From positions 1,302,054-1,366,053 of the forward strand of contig MNCI01004113.1 of the NCBI GenBank assembly GCA_015680685.1: a DNA stretch of 64,000 nucleotides. The letters run 5' to 3'. The translations under genes were made by a program, and so were the position numbers. Positions 46,256 to 58,113 of the stretch are shown in pieces. This DNA is from Gnetum montanum (Eukaryota; Streptophyta; Gnetopsida; Gnetales; Gnetaceae). Below the pieces are notes generated by a model. The model was not told the origin of the DNA and did not search any database. It saw nothing but the letters and a program-made list of their open reading frames with translations. The first letter of the stretch is position 1, and every line of letters starts with the position of its first letter.

Positions 46256-49002
46256 TTATGTTCCAAGCGGTGGTGGCTCCTCCATCAACTTTTTTTCTTT
46301 ATCATCAGGCTTCTGAAATTGATACCTATTTACTAGTGCCCTAAGTTTTTCTTCTTCTAATCTCAAATTGTATACCATCTAAGAAAATTTAGTAATGTTA
46401 CCTAGAATTAGTACTTCCCAAGGATATGGTAGTTGGAGAAACATTTTGTTTACCTTGACATACCATGCTACAAACTGCATTTGCTATTCTTTAAAGGCTC
46501 TAGCCATTATTTTCAATTCTTACTAATCTATCATTCTTCTTGTTAGGTTTGCTACTACATCTTTATGGTCCTAGTAGCTAGCTTTGATCGCTTGTAGTTC
46601 AAAACTTGCCATGTGAGGATTTTGATGTGTATCCTTTTTATGTGCAAATTCCTTTTCATACATTACATAGAATGTAGTCACTTGTTACTCTAGCTCTATT
46701 TTGGGCTTGCCTCCTATCAACATGGCTAGGTTAGCATATTAGATATTTACTAACCCCATGTATTCTATCATATCTTCAATCTATAGGTCTTTATTTTTCA
46801 CTTTGACTTGATGTATGTGGGCAAGATTATCCAAGATGGACTGTCAATCAAGCATTTGTGCTACAATGAAATTGATTCAAGCTTTGGCCATCTGGATCTC
46901 CTTTTTATTTATTTTCTTGTGTATAACCACTTTGTCTCTAAAATGCTTTTTCAGCTATTCATGTTTTTTGGCCTCATTTTACCATGTGTTGATTTCAATG
47001 GATGATTTTTAGTGTATAGTGGGAGCTTTCTTCATTGACAAAGGTGTGTTTTCTTAGATAAATTATCTAATGTTAAGCTTGATTCAATCAAATTACTCTT
47101 TTAGTTGATGAATACTTTCTTCTAACACATTCTTTTACTTCTCTATATTGGTCAACCTTATGTTCTTAGTAGTAATTCTCTTATTTTCTTTTTTCAATAC
47201 AATTAGAGTTTTGGCATGAACATATGTTTGGGCATTTCTCACTAAAGAATTTTATACTTCTTTCTCATTTTCCATCTCCATTTGGGCATACTTGACCAAT
47301 AGTTGATCCATCTGTTCAATTCTAAATTAATCTAGTTGGTTAAGTGCAACATATTGTGTAGGGTCTTGTCTTTCTACTCTTAACGGGATCAATTCCTTTT
47401 GTAACGTCTATAGTTCTCTTTTAACATGTTGCATCTAACTTACCCTTAATTGAAATTAATTATGATTTAATTGTAGTGATATCACTAAGAATATCGAAGA
47501 GGTTTTGCATGACTTGTTTCATCTGTAATAGTCTTTACAATATGTCTTCATGCTCTAGTAGGACCATTGACATTTCAACTATAGTCTATACATCTTTTGC
47601 ACTAGTAATATTGGTTAGTGGCACAACAAGAATATTAAAGGATTCTTTAATGTGGTCTATGATGATCTCTTATGCTCCTATTGCATCATGATGTTACATC
47701 ACATTATCATTACTCCTCTTGTTTCTAGCATCACTTGCAAAGATGTAGCATTTCTCAAAATCTATTGTGTCCAACCTTTGTCTACTTCTACCTACAATAA
47801 GACTTGACTGCTTGTAGGTCTTGTTGATACTATAGGCTTGTTTGGATTGTCTTGTACTCTGTAGATGCTTGAGACTTTACAGCTTACCCAACTTACAATT
47901 TCAGCTATCTACTGCAAATAACTCATTGAGTGTCTATAATCTTGTCGTGGCAGTGAAGCACTTTTTCCTAATCTATTGGCAATTGGTGTTGACCCATTGG
48001 GTCCTAGGTGTTCCATTCCTATGATTGAAATATTTCCTATTCATGTAGAACCCATTGGTTCCTTAGTGCCTGATAGCTTCTCCACTTGATCTCTCTTTGT
48101 AGCACTAGTTTAGAGATTTCAACATACAAGGCATTTTGGGCTTTGTGGAAGACATCGTTGGTGTAGCACAAAATCCCTACTTATTAGCAGAATCTTTTGA
48201 TGAGACAAGGAAATGGTAGAGTATGTTTTCCTATCTCCTTCTTCTCAAATCTTCTTTGGATTTCCAAAAATAGTAGATTTGCTATATTAGCCTAAAATTT
48301 CCTCATTAAGATGGTGCTTCTTTTAGCAACATAAGTGGAAATCTTGTTAAGTCTTTTGATTGGGAATAAATGATATGTCCCAATCTTGAAATAAATCTTC
48401 TCAATTGTGGATAATCCACTATACTTCTTTTCATTGATCCCATAGATCCTTTGTAGCCATAGTTATTTTGCCTCATTGTTAATCTTGTAGATATTTGGGG
48501 AATGTCAACTCTGACGTTTAGAATATTCAATGCCTTGGCTGTTACTTCAATTGAGTATGACACTGTGATTCCTTTGACTTTCATAGTAGCATCATCTTAT
48601 TTATTTTTTCAAAATTGATAAACTTTTTCTAAGTACCATTTACCATTACTTGAAATAGTGGACCACATAAAGGAAAGGCTTGTGGCTATTTGTTGACTTC
48701 AATAGGTGTGAACCCCATGAATGGTTTTCCACTATGACAGTGAACATGATTGACTTTTCCTGGATGGCTTGAAGACACTCATTGGAGAGTGTAAAACATT
48801 ATCCTTGCTTAGAAGCAAGTGGTACATCAACTTCTTCCTATGCATATTACCCTATTAGAGGTGTGAACTAATGGATGCTATAGGACTGAGCTTTTTTCTC
48901 TACATGATAAGTTTGTTCTCTAGTTCTTCCTCTACCTCTTCCTTTGGATATTTTCTCCCTTAGGTGTAAAGGTCCTTCTACTTTAGGTCTCTTGGGAGGC
49001 AT
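46256..49002 (-). pseudogene. ORF3 of E4, strongly decayed
   Basis: Fourth copy of the third ORF. The start ATG at 49002 follows TGATTGCAA, where the acceptor AG has become AA. The N-terminus MPPKRPKVEG is basic. The core is best seen at 48420-48200: STIEKIYFKIGTYHLFPIKR, ISTYVAKRSTILM, then LPFPCLIKRF and YTNDVFHKAQNA, matching E3 closely. The coiled-coil half is present but broken by stops and frame changes. The end EEPPPLGT with stop at 46258-46256 is conserved. At 2747 bp it is nearly full length. Function unknown. Confidence 0.75.
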
Positions 49003-49412
49003 TTGCAATCATGAATAATTTTAAGATTACCCAACTAACTTAGAAAAAATCTCTAACAGTTCATAACCCTTTCTTGAGTTATTGGCTTTTGATCAAAATC
49101 ATTTCTTCATATCAACTTTTTTTTTAATTTAGATTGTAGATTTAGAAAAATTGTTATTTGAACAAAATCTTTTTCAAGAAAAATCTTCAATTGAAGAATT
49201 TTCTAATAGTTACAAACAAATTTATCTTTGATAGCCTATCACAATCATTCATTCTTATTTAAAATGTGTTTAAATGGTTATTTGGGAAGAATCATTAAGT
49301 TTATTAGCTTATGTTATGTTAGAATATCATCTTCTCTTATTATTCTTATCCTTACTTTGTTCTTTCAAGCGTTAGATAAGTTGATGCAATTTTTCACAAT
49401 TCATGCATAATA
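49003..49412 (-). other. E4 ORF3 leader and linker (proximal part)
   Basis: Non-coding; it aligns loosely with the E3 sequence upstream of ORF3. The E3 insertion interrupts it at 49413-49417. Confidence 0.5.
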
Positions 49413-49417
49413 CTCTC

Positions 49418-50219
49418 TAATGAGTGGCCAGGTACCCCTACATTCAACCATATGAATACAAGCGTTTTCATGCGCGATTCAATCGAACTCCGCAAACAGA
49501 CTAGTTGTGGCACCTAGATAGTTAGCCTTAGGTCGCAGTTCGCTATCTTCCCACCTAGACTAGTATTATCTTTGTCACGTATGGTTTAGTCCAGAGTGAG
49601 GTGTATGATGTGGTTCCTAATCTAATGCTACTCCTGAAGGCAATGGAAAATAAGATTAACTGTGCTAGGAGGAAAGGGGTAAGAGAATCTAAACTAGCCT
49701 AAGTGCGATGAGAATCCATTCCTTGATTATCCGTACACATCTTGAACTTTGTGCATGACTACCACTGGGATTACCAAGCGCAGATCCTAGGTACGCTACT
49801 AGGTTACCAAGTAGTCACACTTAAATGCTCATAATCAAGTCGTACTCATTCTGCGTTTTAACATGAGTTTAAGGGTGAGAGAGATTAACTAGAAAAGTAG
49901 TAAATAACAATTAATTAAATGAATAATTAAGCTAAGTGAATGCTGCAATGATGAAGTAATCTCAATCTTTATTTCCAGTCATGTGCGTGTCCAAGTACAT
50001 CACACTCGAATAAAGGATGTCATACAATTACAATCACCACACTGCAGGCATACACTGGAAAATAATTCTATCTCTGGAGGGATAAAACTGCTAGAGTTTC
50101 ACTAAGGGACTAAAACCTAGATGCCAAATAAGCGAGAGCCACCTCTTTTTTATAGAACTGGTGGCGGGCTGCGATATCGCATACCCGATATCACAGTCGC
50201 CCCAAATGACAACTCATCA
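49418..50219 (-). repeat. E3 3' LTR (left)
   Basis: 802 bp, TAATGAGTGG to AACTCATCA on the plus strand. The TATA box (minus) is near 50149-50155. GATATC palindromes are at about 50171-50193. Compared with the right LTR it has one palindrome block fewer. Confidence 0.9.
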
Positions 50220-50232
50220 TACCCCCATGACT
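50220..50232 (-). other. E3 polypurine tract
   Basis: TACCCCCATGACT on the plus strand (AGTCATGGGGGTA in element orientation), abutting the 3' LTR. Confidence 0.82.
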
Positions 50233-50386
50233 GAATGAAAACTCATCCTTGAGTTACAATAATTACAAATTGGATAGGTATGGGATTATTAGATGGGAGA
50301 AAATAGGATTATGCCGCAGTGTGGAATGAAAACAAAATGAAGACACAACAGAAAAGATGTTCTACATCTACAAAAATGGATGGAAC

Positions 50387-53175
50387 TCATGTAGTTCCAA
50401 GTGGTGGTGGCTCCTTCATTGGTGCCTTCCCTTTGTCTTGTGCTCCAAGATTTGAGGCTTAATGACACTGAAGTATGGCCTGGAGCTTCTCTTCTTTGGT
50501 CCAAGGGTCTTGTGCCATCCATGATAATGTTCCAATATTTGATGGAGTTAGCACTTTCCACGGACAGGGTAGTTGTGGAAACATTTGATTGGCTTTGACA
50601 TACCGAGCCGCGAACACCCATCATTCCTCCTCATAGGCTCTAGCTTTATCTTTGCACTCTTGAAAATATGCTAGCCATTGAGCCAAGTAGGTTGTGACAC
50701 CTTTCTATCCTTGGTAGCTAGCTTTCACCACCTCAAGTTCAAAATTTGCAACTTCCAGTTTCTCCAACAGCTTCTTGTGTTCTACAAATTCTACTTCGTA
50801 TTTGATGTGGGTGGTTACTACCTGCTGCTCAAGCTCTATCCTCAAGCACCTTGCTATTAACATGGCAAGGTTACATATCTCAGGTTTGCCAACTCCATGT
50901 ATTCTGTCAAATCCTAAATTTGCAAGTCCCGGCTCTTAACTTCTGCTTGGTGGGCGAAGGCATATGTGTCCAATATGGCCAGCCAGTCAGTGTGTTGAGC
51001 ACTGATAGCATTGATCTGGGCCTTGGCCATGTGGATCTCCTTCTCAAGGATCTGTTTGTACATCCCCACCTGATCTCGGAACTGCTCCTTCAACATTTCA
51101 TGCCATTTAACCTCATTTTGCCATGTGCTTATCTCAATAGCTGACTTTTGATGTATGGCGCGTACCTCCTCCATCGAGAGGGTTTGATTCTCTCTGGCTA
51201 AATGGCTTACATCTCGATTAACCTGGATGAATTGTTCTCGCAACTGATGGAAGTGTTCCTCAAGAACGTTCCTTTGCTTTTCTATAGTGATCAACTGAAG
51301 GTTGTCTACAACAAGTTGTTTATTTTCTTCTTGTAAGGCTTTGAGTGCCTTGATATGTGCATGAGTTTGCACCTGTGCTATGGAGGCATCCCAAACAACC
51401 TTCTCTTTTTCATCGGCCACCCTTTTATTCTCCGTGATTAGCTTAGTTAGTTGTTCAGTGATAAAGTTATCTAGCTGGTCTGCAGGAACAAATTGCAGAG
51501 GGTCCCGCTATGCTGCTTATAAGGCCACGAGCTGCTCTTGTAGTTTCTGCACCTCTGCTTCAGCATGCTCGACCCTCACTTCTGTTAAGACCAGCTTCCC
51601 CTTCGTGGAAATGAGGTCTTACTGAATTGCTGTAACATCCTGAGCGATGTCAAACAATGACGTCATTACTTGCCCTATTTGGAGCAATCAATCAAGTGCA
51701 TCCTCATGTTCCGCAGGAGTCATTGAGGTTCCAGCCAAGGTTTGAGCATCCCGTGCTCCTATGAAATCTGCTGGTGGCACAACAAGTACATTGAAGGATT
51801 ATTTGATGTGATTAGCGACCACTTCTACAGCTCCTGCGGCATCCTAGTATTGCATGACCACCATAGTGGCCCCTTCACTAGTCTCTAATTGCACCTGGAA
51901 AGATGTCGTGTTTCCTGAGATCTATTGTGACCATCTACTTTTCCCTCCTCTTGTGTGAATAGACATTTTGCCCCTTGTGTGATCCAAAGAAATAGTGGGC
52001 TGAATGACATCATTGATGATGCGGAAGAGGTTTGCATCATCACGACTTCCCAAACTGACCATCTCAGTGATGGCCCTAAGATGGCTCATCGACGGTTTGT
52101 AGTCTTGCGGCAGTGGCGGCTGATCCTAGCCTATGCTAGGCCCTGCTTCTTGTTGTTGGCTAGGACCCATGCCTGGAGGTTGGCTGGGTCCTGCAGGTTG
52201 AGTTGCAATTAGTCCAACCATCTATTCTTCTTCTTGTTCTGGTCCCAGCTCTTCGCCACTACTTTTCCTTGGAGCTGGCACATTTAGCAATTCAGCATAT
52301 GAAGCAGTTTGGGCTTTTTGGAAGACATCATTGGTGTATCCTCTAATTCCAACACATTGGCATAGCTTTCTAATAAGATAAGGAAAAGGCAACGCCATCT
52401 TCCCTATCTTCTTTTCCTTGAACCGCCTCAGCATCTCCGTTAAATATAGATGGGGTAGGTTAGCGTTAACCTTTTCCATCAACACTGCACATCCTCTAGC
52501 TACATATGTTGATATTCTTTTCAAGCCCTTTGTGGGGAAGAGGTGATATGTTCCAATTTTCAAGTAAATCCTCTCTTCCGTCATCAACTCACCAAATGTT
52601 TTATCTCTACCATAAGCCTTTTTCAACCAATGCTTTCGCACATCGGGGTCTAAATGGGTGGATAACTGAGCAACTTTAGGCCCTATATTTGGAAGGTTTA
52701 ACACTTCCAAAATGGCCTATGTAGAAAAATCAACTATCACACCACAAATATTGACAGTGGTGCCTTGCTCCCTATTGTGCCAAAATTGGTACATCTCTCC
52801 TAGGTACCAGGCACTGCTTTCAGAGAGAGTAGGCCATAATGGGGATTCTTTGAGGTGATCCCTAATGGTCTCAAGAGCGAACTCTGCAAAAGATTCGAAG
52901 TTTAATTCCACAATCACCACAGTGAATGTGGACTTTTCATGAATGGCTTGAACACAATCTTGGGGCAACGTGAGATGTTGTCCCTGTTCAAGCACTACAG
53001 TAGCTCCTCCTTCTGGGTACCTAGACCATATTATAGGAGGATCTTCTTGATGAATGCTGAATGATTGTTCCTCCTATTCTGCATGTTGTTCGGTAGAACC
53101 TTGTCTTCCACCTCTCTGAGATCGTTTACTTCCACCTTGAGTGGGACCTTCCTGTTGTCCACATTTCGGGACCAT
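50387..53175 (-). pseudogene. ORF3 of E3, best-preserved copy
   Basis: The ATG at 53175 follows TGTGATTGCAG. The frame runs to about 50878, loses one base there, and ends EPPPLGTT with the stop at 50389-50387: about 929 residues. The N-terminus MVPKCGQQEG is followed by a basic stretch. The globular region has WPTLSESSAWYLGEMYQFWH (about 145), HWLKKAYGRDKTFGEL (about 210), ERIYLKIGTYHLFPTKGL (about 225) and LPFPYLIRKL (about 285). A Pro/Gln-rich hinge follows. A coiled coil (51420-50914 and beyond) includes KALKALQEENKQLV and EKQRNVLEEHFHQL. RYVKANQMFPQLPCPW lies near the C-terminus. There is no signal peptide or membrane segment, which argues against a true envelope. About 14 in-frame stops occur, 9 of them TAG. 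The role is unknown; a structural or nucleic-acid-binding accessory protein is a guess. Confidence 0.8.
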
Positions 53176-53203
53176 CTGCAATCACACGGGCCAAGCATTA
53201 GTA
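53176..53203 (-). other. Splice acceptor and branch site before E3 ORF3
   Basis: The acceptor TGTGATTGCAG ends at 53176, so the A of the ATG is the first exon base. TTACTAATG, a good plant branch-site match, lies at about 53203-53195. E1 has TACTAAC at the same distance. A donor was not fixed; AAGGTAAATAG near 53250 is one option. Confidence 0.58.
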
Positions 53204-55110
53204 AAGTTGTTTTTGAAGTTAGTTATACCTTACTATTTACCTTAATTAATTGATTTTTTTATCTTCGTGTGATCTTGCCTGAAATATTGTAATAATGAGT
53301 CCGTGTTACTTAGGTAGTTTCCAATTTTAATTTCCTGGTATATCTAGGGATTAAATGATTTTTGGGCACAATTTATTCTAAGTGTTATAGCTAATTACCC
53401 TAGATGATGTCCTTTGGGCGATGATAAATTTCAAAAAAGATAGGTGCTTTTCGGTAGGTGTCCCTCCCCCATGACTAAGCTGAACACTCTAGGTTCAAGC
53501 AAGTTCAAACGGAATTAAAATTGGAGTACCAGCGAGCGAGTTATAGTGAGAAAAGCAAGGGTCGCTCAATTGCAAGTCGTAGAGAAAAAATTCGAAAACT
53601 CCCCCGGGTGAATGCCAAAAATGATGCTAAGTGTTCCGGGGGGTTACCTATTTATAGGTTGCGGGAACGCAATATCACGTATGATACATCGCATATGCGG
53701 TATCGTGTCATATCTCGGCCTTAGTAACATTGGGCACCACAAAAAATATCGAATTTTTGAATATTTTCTTGGAATCAACGTTGTAACTTAGGACATTAGG
53801 CTATTATTAAGGGGGTCTCAGGTAATTAGATGGTTTTGAAGGCATGAATAATGATGAGTGAGTGTAACTAATCTATAAAACCTTGGGTGTAAAGAAAAAG
53901 GTTATGTGATGGTTCATGGGAACATTGAAATTCAAAGGGATAATAGTAAGAAAAGAATGTTATGAAAAATAAGCTGAGGGTAAGAAATGGTGTGTGTGAG
54001 CTATATCATAAGTGAAGATTACAAAAAATTACACAAGTGGATCCTCCCTAAAGCAGGTTTCAACTTATAATGCCCATGTGTAACCACACTTAAAGTGTCT
54101 ATGGGCACTAGAAGGGTTAATTGTAATCCGCACTAACTCCACAAAACACACACATGTAATTATCACCGGAATGAGATGAGAATTCTACGCTACACGAGAC
54201 ATGAGCTACAATTACATGAATAGTGAGATGAGACGAACTATAGAAAGGGATCATAGAGATTGGAACATGAGGTAACTGACCAAAGGCACAGTGAATCCTG
54301 CGTGTAAAGCATGATTAAGGTGTCATTAACCCGTCGTTCCAAGATCAGGACCAAGTCCATTTCTCTAATCAATGACATCACATTGTTTCATCCCATGATG
54401 AACAACTATGAGAGTACCATAACAACAAGGTGTACGATCACTTGGCATTTTGTTTAAGGTAGGAGTGATTTTTGTTTTGTGGAACTTTGTTTTTCTTTTT
54501 TTTTCTTTTCTCTTTTTTTTTTGAATACTGAATCTAGAGAAGCCACCAACCTTCAGGCATGGATGCATGTATTTCCAATGGGACCCCCTAGAGCAGCATT
54601 GGATTTTTGAGTGCCCTTTTGGTTACTCTTACTCCCATTTTTCATTAGATCTACAAGGATCTTAGTACAACCACGTTGCATGATAACTCCCATAGACGTC
54701 ACCAAAGAGAATCCGTAAGTCCCCTTGATGTCACACCCTAATCATACCCTCTTGGTCCATCCCTCTTCATTCTGGGCACAATGAACAAAAAATTAATTTT
54801 AATTTTTAAGAATGTCAAGAATATCACTGTACCCTCGAACAGAACCTCTTATTTGTAGAATGGATGAGTGGGTGTAATGGGCTCACTATCCAAATAATTG
54901 ATTACTCAAGACTTGATAACATATAACACACCTCAACCAACGAGCCACATGACTATTTTATTCATAGACTAGATTACTTATAAAAACATAAAAATACAAA
55001 AAGACAAAAAGATGAAAAGATAAAACAAGAAATTGAAAAATGAAAAACTGGAAAACAAAAAGTTGTAAAATCAAAGAAAATGAAAAATATTTATTAACCC
55101 TGCTTGTTAT
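53204..55110 (-). other. E3 linker between gag and ORF3
   Basis: Aligns with the E1 linker over its whole length. It contains the internal promoter candidate (53648-53712), a second PPT-like CTTAGTCATGGGGGAGGGA at about 53480-53462, a polypyrimidine run on the plus strand (54491-54528), and the common GCATGGATGCATG block near 54556. Confidence 0.6.
53648..53712 (-). promoter_or_regulatory. E3 internal promoter candidate with LTR-type palindromes
   Basis: In minus orientation CGATACCGCATATGCGATG and ATACGTGATATTGCG precede CCTATAAATAGG (53657-53648). The E3 LTR has CGTACGCGATATCG and CACATACGCGATATCG ahead of TCTATAAATAAGG. The same motif type upstream of a TATA box, about 480 bp before ORF3, suggests that ORF3 has its own LTR-like promoter. 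Confidence 0.58.
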
Positions 55111-57095
55111 TTAGAATGGAGGATATCCCCCATAACTAAATAGTTGAGCACAACAAGGATTAATAAATGAAAGATGAGGATCCTTGCATGTTGGAAGTAT
55201 TGGGGCTTGGTCATACTTACCCCATCGAGGTTCACACACCTGATTATAGTGAACATAGTGGGGCAACTTATACGATGTAGTTCTCGGATAATGAGTTGAC
55301 CCACTATGATATTTGAGACCGTTAGATGGTATGCAAGGATTAGGTTGTCGCTCTCCATTCTTGTGTTCATTGGGCTGTTTTGTTGTTGGAGTGTGAGTTG
55401 GTGGCCCTAATGAAGTTACATGAGGCATTGGATTCGAAGATAAGGATGCACCATAGTGTGGGACTTGTGCTGAGTTGGAGGATGTAGTGGCGTCGGAATT
55501 GTATTGTCCCTTATTACGGTCATGTTTAAAGAAAGGACGCTTTTGATGTTAAGGAGGCTTTTCACTATTGTTGGTAGTAGTAGCACAAGTGACGTTCATG
55601 GGTTGTTGCTGTGGCACAGACACCTTAGGAAAAGTTGGTGAAAATGTAGGACGAAAAAAATGATAATGTTGAAAGTTAGGAGGAGTATAAGGTGCATAAG
55701 GCGATGGTTGTGTTGAAGGTATGGGCTGATAGTATTGAGGAGAATGGTACTGTGGTGGGATAAAGTGCATTCGCTCAGTTGGAGAAACAAGATGTTGAAC
55801 TTAATAAGCATTTGGATTCAGATAATATGAAGGGTGTCTCCAGTGTAGGGATGGTTTCCTCCATGACTGGGATTGTTGCCACTGTGATCGAACGTAGTAT
55901 CTCTGTACAAACTTTGGATGTAACGTGTTTTCCCAATGCTCATGTAAATGTAACAATATTGGGCATTGGCCCTTGGGGTGATCGTACAGGTAGATGTTGC
56001 ATTCATACGTATGATTAGTAGTTGAGCTCTTATTTTCCTTATCCCTTCTTTTCAATTGTCTAGTGTTTTGTCCTGCTTCTTGGGTTGTCAAAACTCTATC
56101 TCCAATAATGTTGATAAATTCTCCACACTTTTGATACATCCATTTCAACATCTTATTGATCTTTGCCTCGAATTCTTCTAATGATTGTTGTGTTGGCAAA
56201 GATGATGTTTCCACCTTAAGATTGGTTGATCTCTCCTTTTTATGATCATGGACCTTTGTTAAGTTGAGATTCTGGTCCTGTTGATGTTTTTCAACATTCT
56301 CCCATCAGGTCATTTCTCCTTCTTCTTTTGCTACCCGCTTAATAAGCTCTTGGGCTTGATGGATTTGTAGTTCATATAGTTGGCCTTGGGCATACATTCC
56401 TAAGGTCTCTCTTGTTGCATCACGAAGCCCGTCAATGATATGGTACATTAGCCTTTCTTTGGAAAACCCATGGCTTGGACAGTTGTTTAATAGTGCATAA
56501 TATCTTTCTAAGGCCATGTCCAAGGGTTCATGTTTTTCTTGTTTTCATCCTTGGATTTGTTTCCTTAAGGCTAACACTCTTGTGTAGGTTTGATATTTTT
56601 CATTAAAGACTTCTACCATTGTTGACCAACATCGTATTGAATTTGGTTTTAACGATCTATACCATACCATACTTTTGCTTGGCCAACGAGTGTCATAGGA
56701 AAGAGCTTAAGTTTTTGCCAACCGTTATTGATGTTGTTCTATGCGCAGGCATCGTAGAAGGCTAGTAAATGTTGTTGCGGATCTAAGTCATAGCCTCCTG
56801 AAAAAGTAGGGAAGTTGTTTAAATCGAGCTTGGGTAGACATCTCTCTTTACGATGCCTACGGGAGATTCAAACAGCCTCCTGTATTTGCGTTAAGCTTGT
56901 AGTGGCCAGTAGGGGTTTATCGTCATTGGGTAAGTTATGCTTCCGTGCGTTGGGATGACGTTGCTTTTGTTGATGTCTATAAGAAACCCCCATCTCGAGT
57001 TGCATACTCCAATCTTCATTGTCATATGGTTCGTTGGTTCTCCAATGAACTTCCTCACTAAGTGTGGCATTATTGTAATCTTGTAGGAGAGGCAT
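55111..57095 (-). pseudogene. gag of E3 (divergent subfamily), broken
   Basis: Start ATG at 57095 (MPLLQDYNN). The core includes FSGGYDLDP-type text near 56800, WQKLKLFPMTLVG, and MDMALERYYALLNNCPSH (56523). A zinc-knuckle-like CNIYLYDHPKGQC lies near 56003-55965, with its second cysteine changed to tyrosine. A 5-bp duplication ACCAT at 56661-56670, absent from E1, shifts the frame between the N-terminal part and the core. From about 56523 to 55111 a single frame with stops can be followed. It ends LFSYGGYPPF, matching the end of pol rather than of gag in E5. Confidence 0.8.
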
Positions 57096-57254
57096 GGTTG
57101 TAAAGTTGTTTGTGAATTTGTATGTAACGTTTTATAATTATTTTTTTGTGAATTTGTATGTGACATTTTATAATTATTTCTTTTTAAAAGATATATCATG
57201 AATTCCTATACAGCAACCTTGTATGATATAACTAATCTAGATAACTAGCACCGT

Positions 57255-57271
57255 CCCCAACAACGGTGCCA
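57255..57271 (-). other. E3 primer binding site for tRNA-Asp
   Basis: CCCCAACAACGGTGCCA on the plus strand matches 14 of 17 bases of the recalled tRNA-Asp 3' end. Confidence 0.82.
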
Positions 57272-57272
57272 A

Positions 57273-58108
57273 TGATGAGTGGCGTGGTACCCCTACACTC
57301 AACCATATGAATACGAGCATTTTCACGCGCGATCCAGTCGAACTCCGCAGACGAACTAGCACCTAGATAGTTAGCCTTAGGTCGTAGTTTGCTGTCTTCC
57401 CACCTAGACTAGTATTATCTTTGTCACATATGGTTTAGTCTAGAGTGAGGTGTATGATGTGGTTCCTAATCTAATGCTACTCCTGAAGGAAATGGAAAAT
57501 AAGATTAACTGTGCTAGGAGGAAAGGGGTAAGAGAATATAAACTAGCCTAAGTGCTATGAGCATTCGTTCCTTGATTATCCGTACACATCTTGGACTTCA
57601 TGCATGACTACCACTGGGATTACCAAGCACAGATCCTAGGTTTGCTACTGGGTTACCAAGTAGTCACACTTAAATGCTCATAATCAAGTCATATTCATTC
57701 TGTGTTTTAACATGAGTTTAAGGGTGAGAGAGATTAACTAGAAAAGTAGCAAATAATAATTAATTAAATGAATAATTAAGCTAAGTGAATGCTGTAGTGA
57801 TGAAGTAATCTCGATCTTTATTTTCGGTCATGTATGTGTCCAAGTATGTCACACTCGAATAAAGGATGTCGTACAATTACAATCACCACACTACGATCAT
57901 ACACTAGAAAATAATTCTATCTCTGGAGGGATAAAATTGCCAGAGTTTTGCTAAGGGACTAAAAACTAAATGCCAAACAAGCGAGAGCCACCCCTTATTT
58001 ATAGAACTAGCGGCGGGCTACGATATCGCGTATGTGATATCGTGACTTGGGCTACGATATCGCGTACGCCATATTGCGACCGTGGTCATCCCAAATGATG
58101 ACTCATCA
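57273..58108 (-). repeat. E3 5' LTR (right)
   Basis: 836 bp, TGATGAGTGG to GACTCATCA on the plus strand. TATAAATAAGG (minus) is near 57996-58006. GATATC palindromes run from about 58021 to 58080, with one repeat block more than the left LTR. Confidence 0.92.
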
Positions 58109-58113
58109 CTCTC

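Larger units (their letters stand above)
49418..58108 (-). mobile_element. E3: non-autonomous Athila-like element with full ORF3
   Basis: An 8.7-kb minus-strand element with perfect target duplication CTCTC (49413-49417 and 58109-58113), inserted into E4. It has gag, a linker with an internal promoter candidate, a full-length ORF3 and a PPT, but no pol. The gag ends in the codons that end pol in E5, as in E1, so the two share one ancestral deletion. Confidence 0.93.

Noticed and set aside
50387-53175. ORF3 as a retroviral-type envelope
   Set aside because: No signal peptide, transmembrane segment or fusion-peptide-like stretch can be seen; the C-terminal half is a soluble coiled coil.
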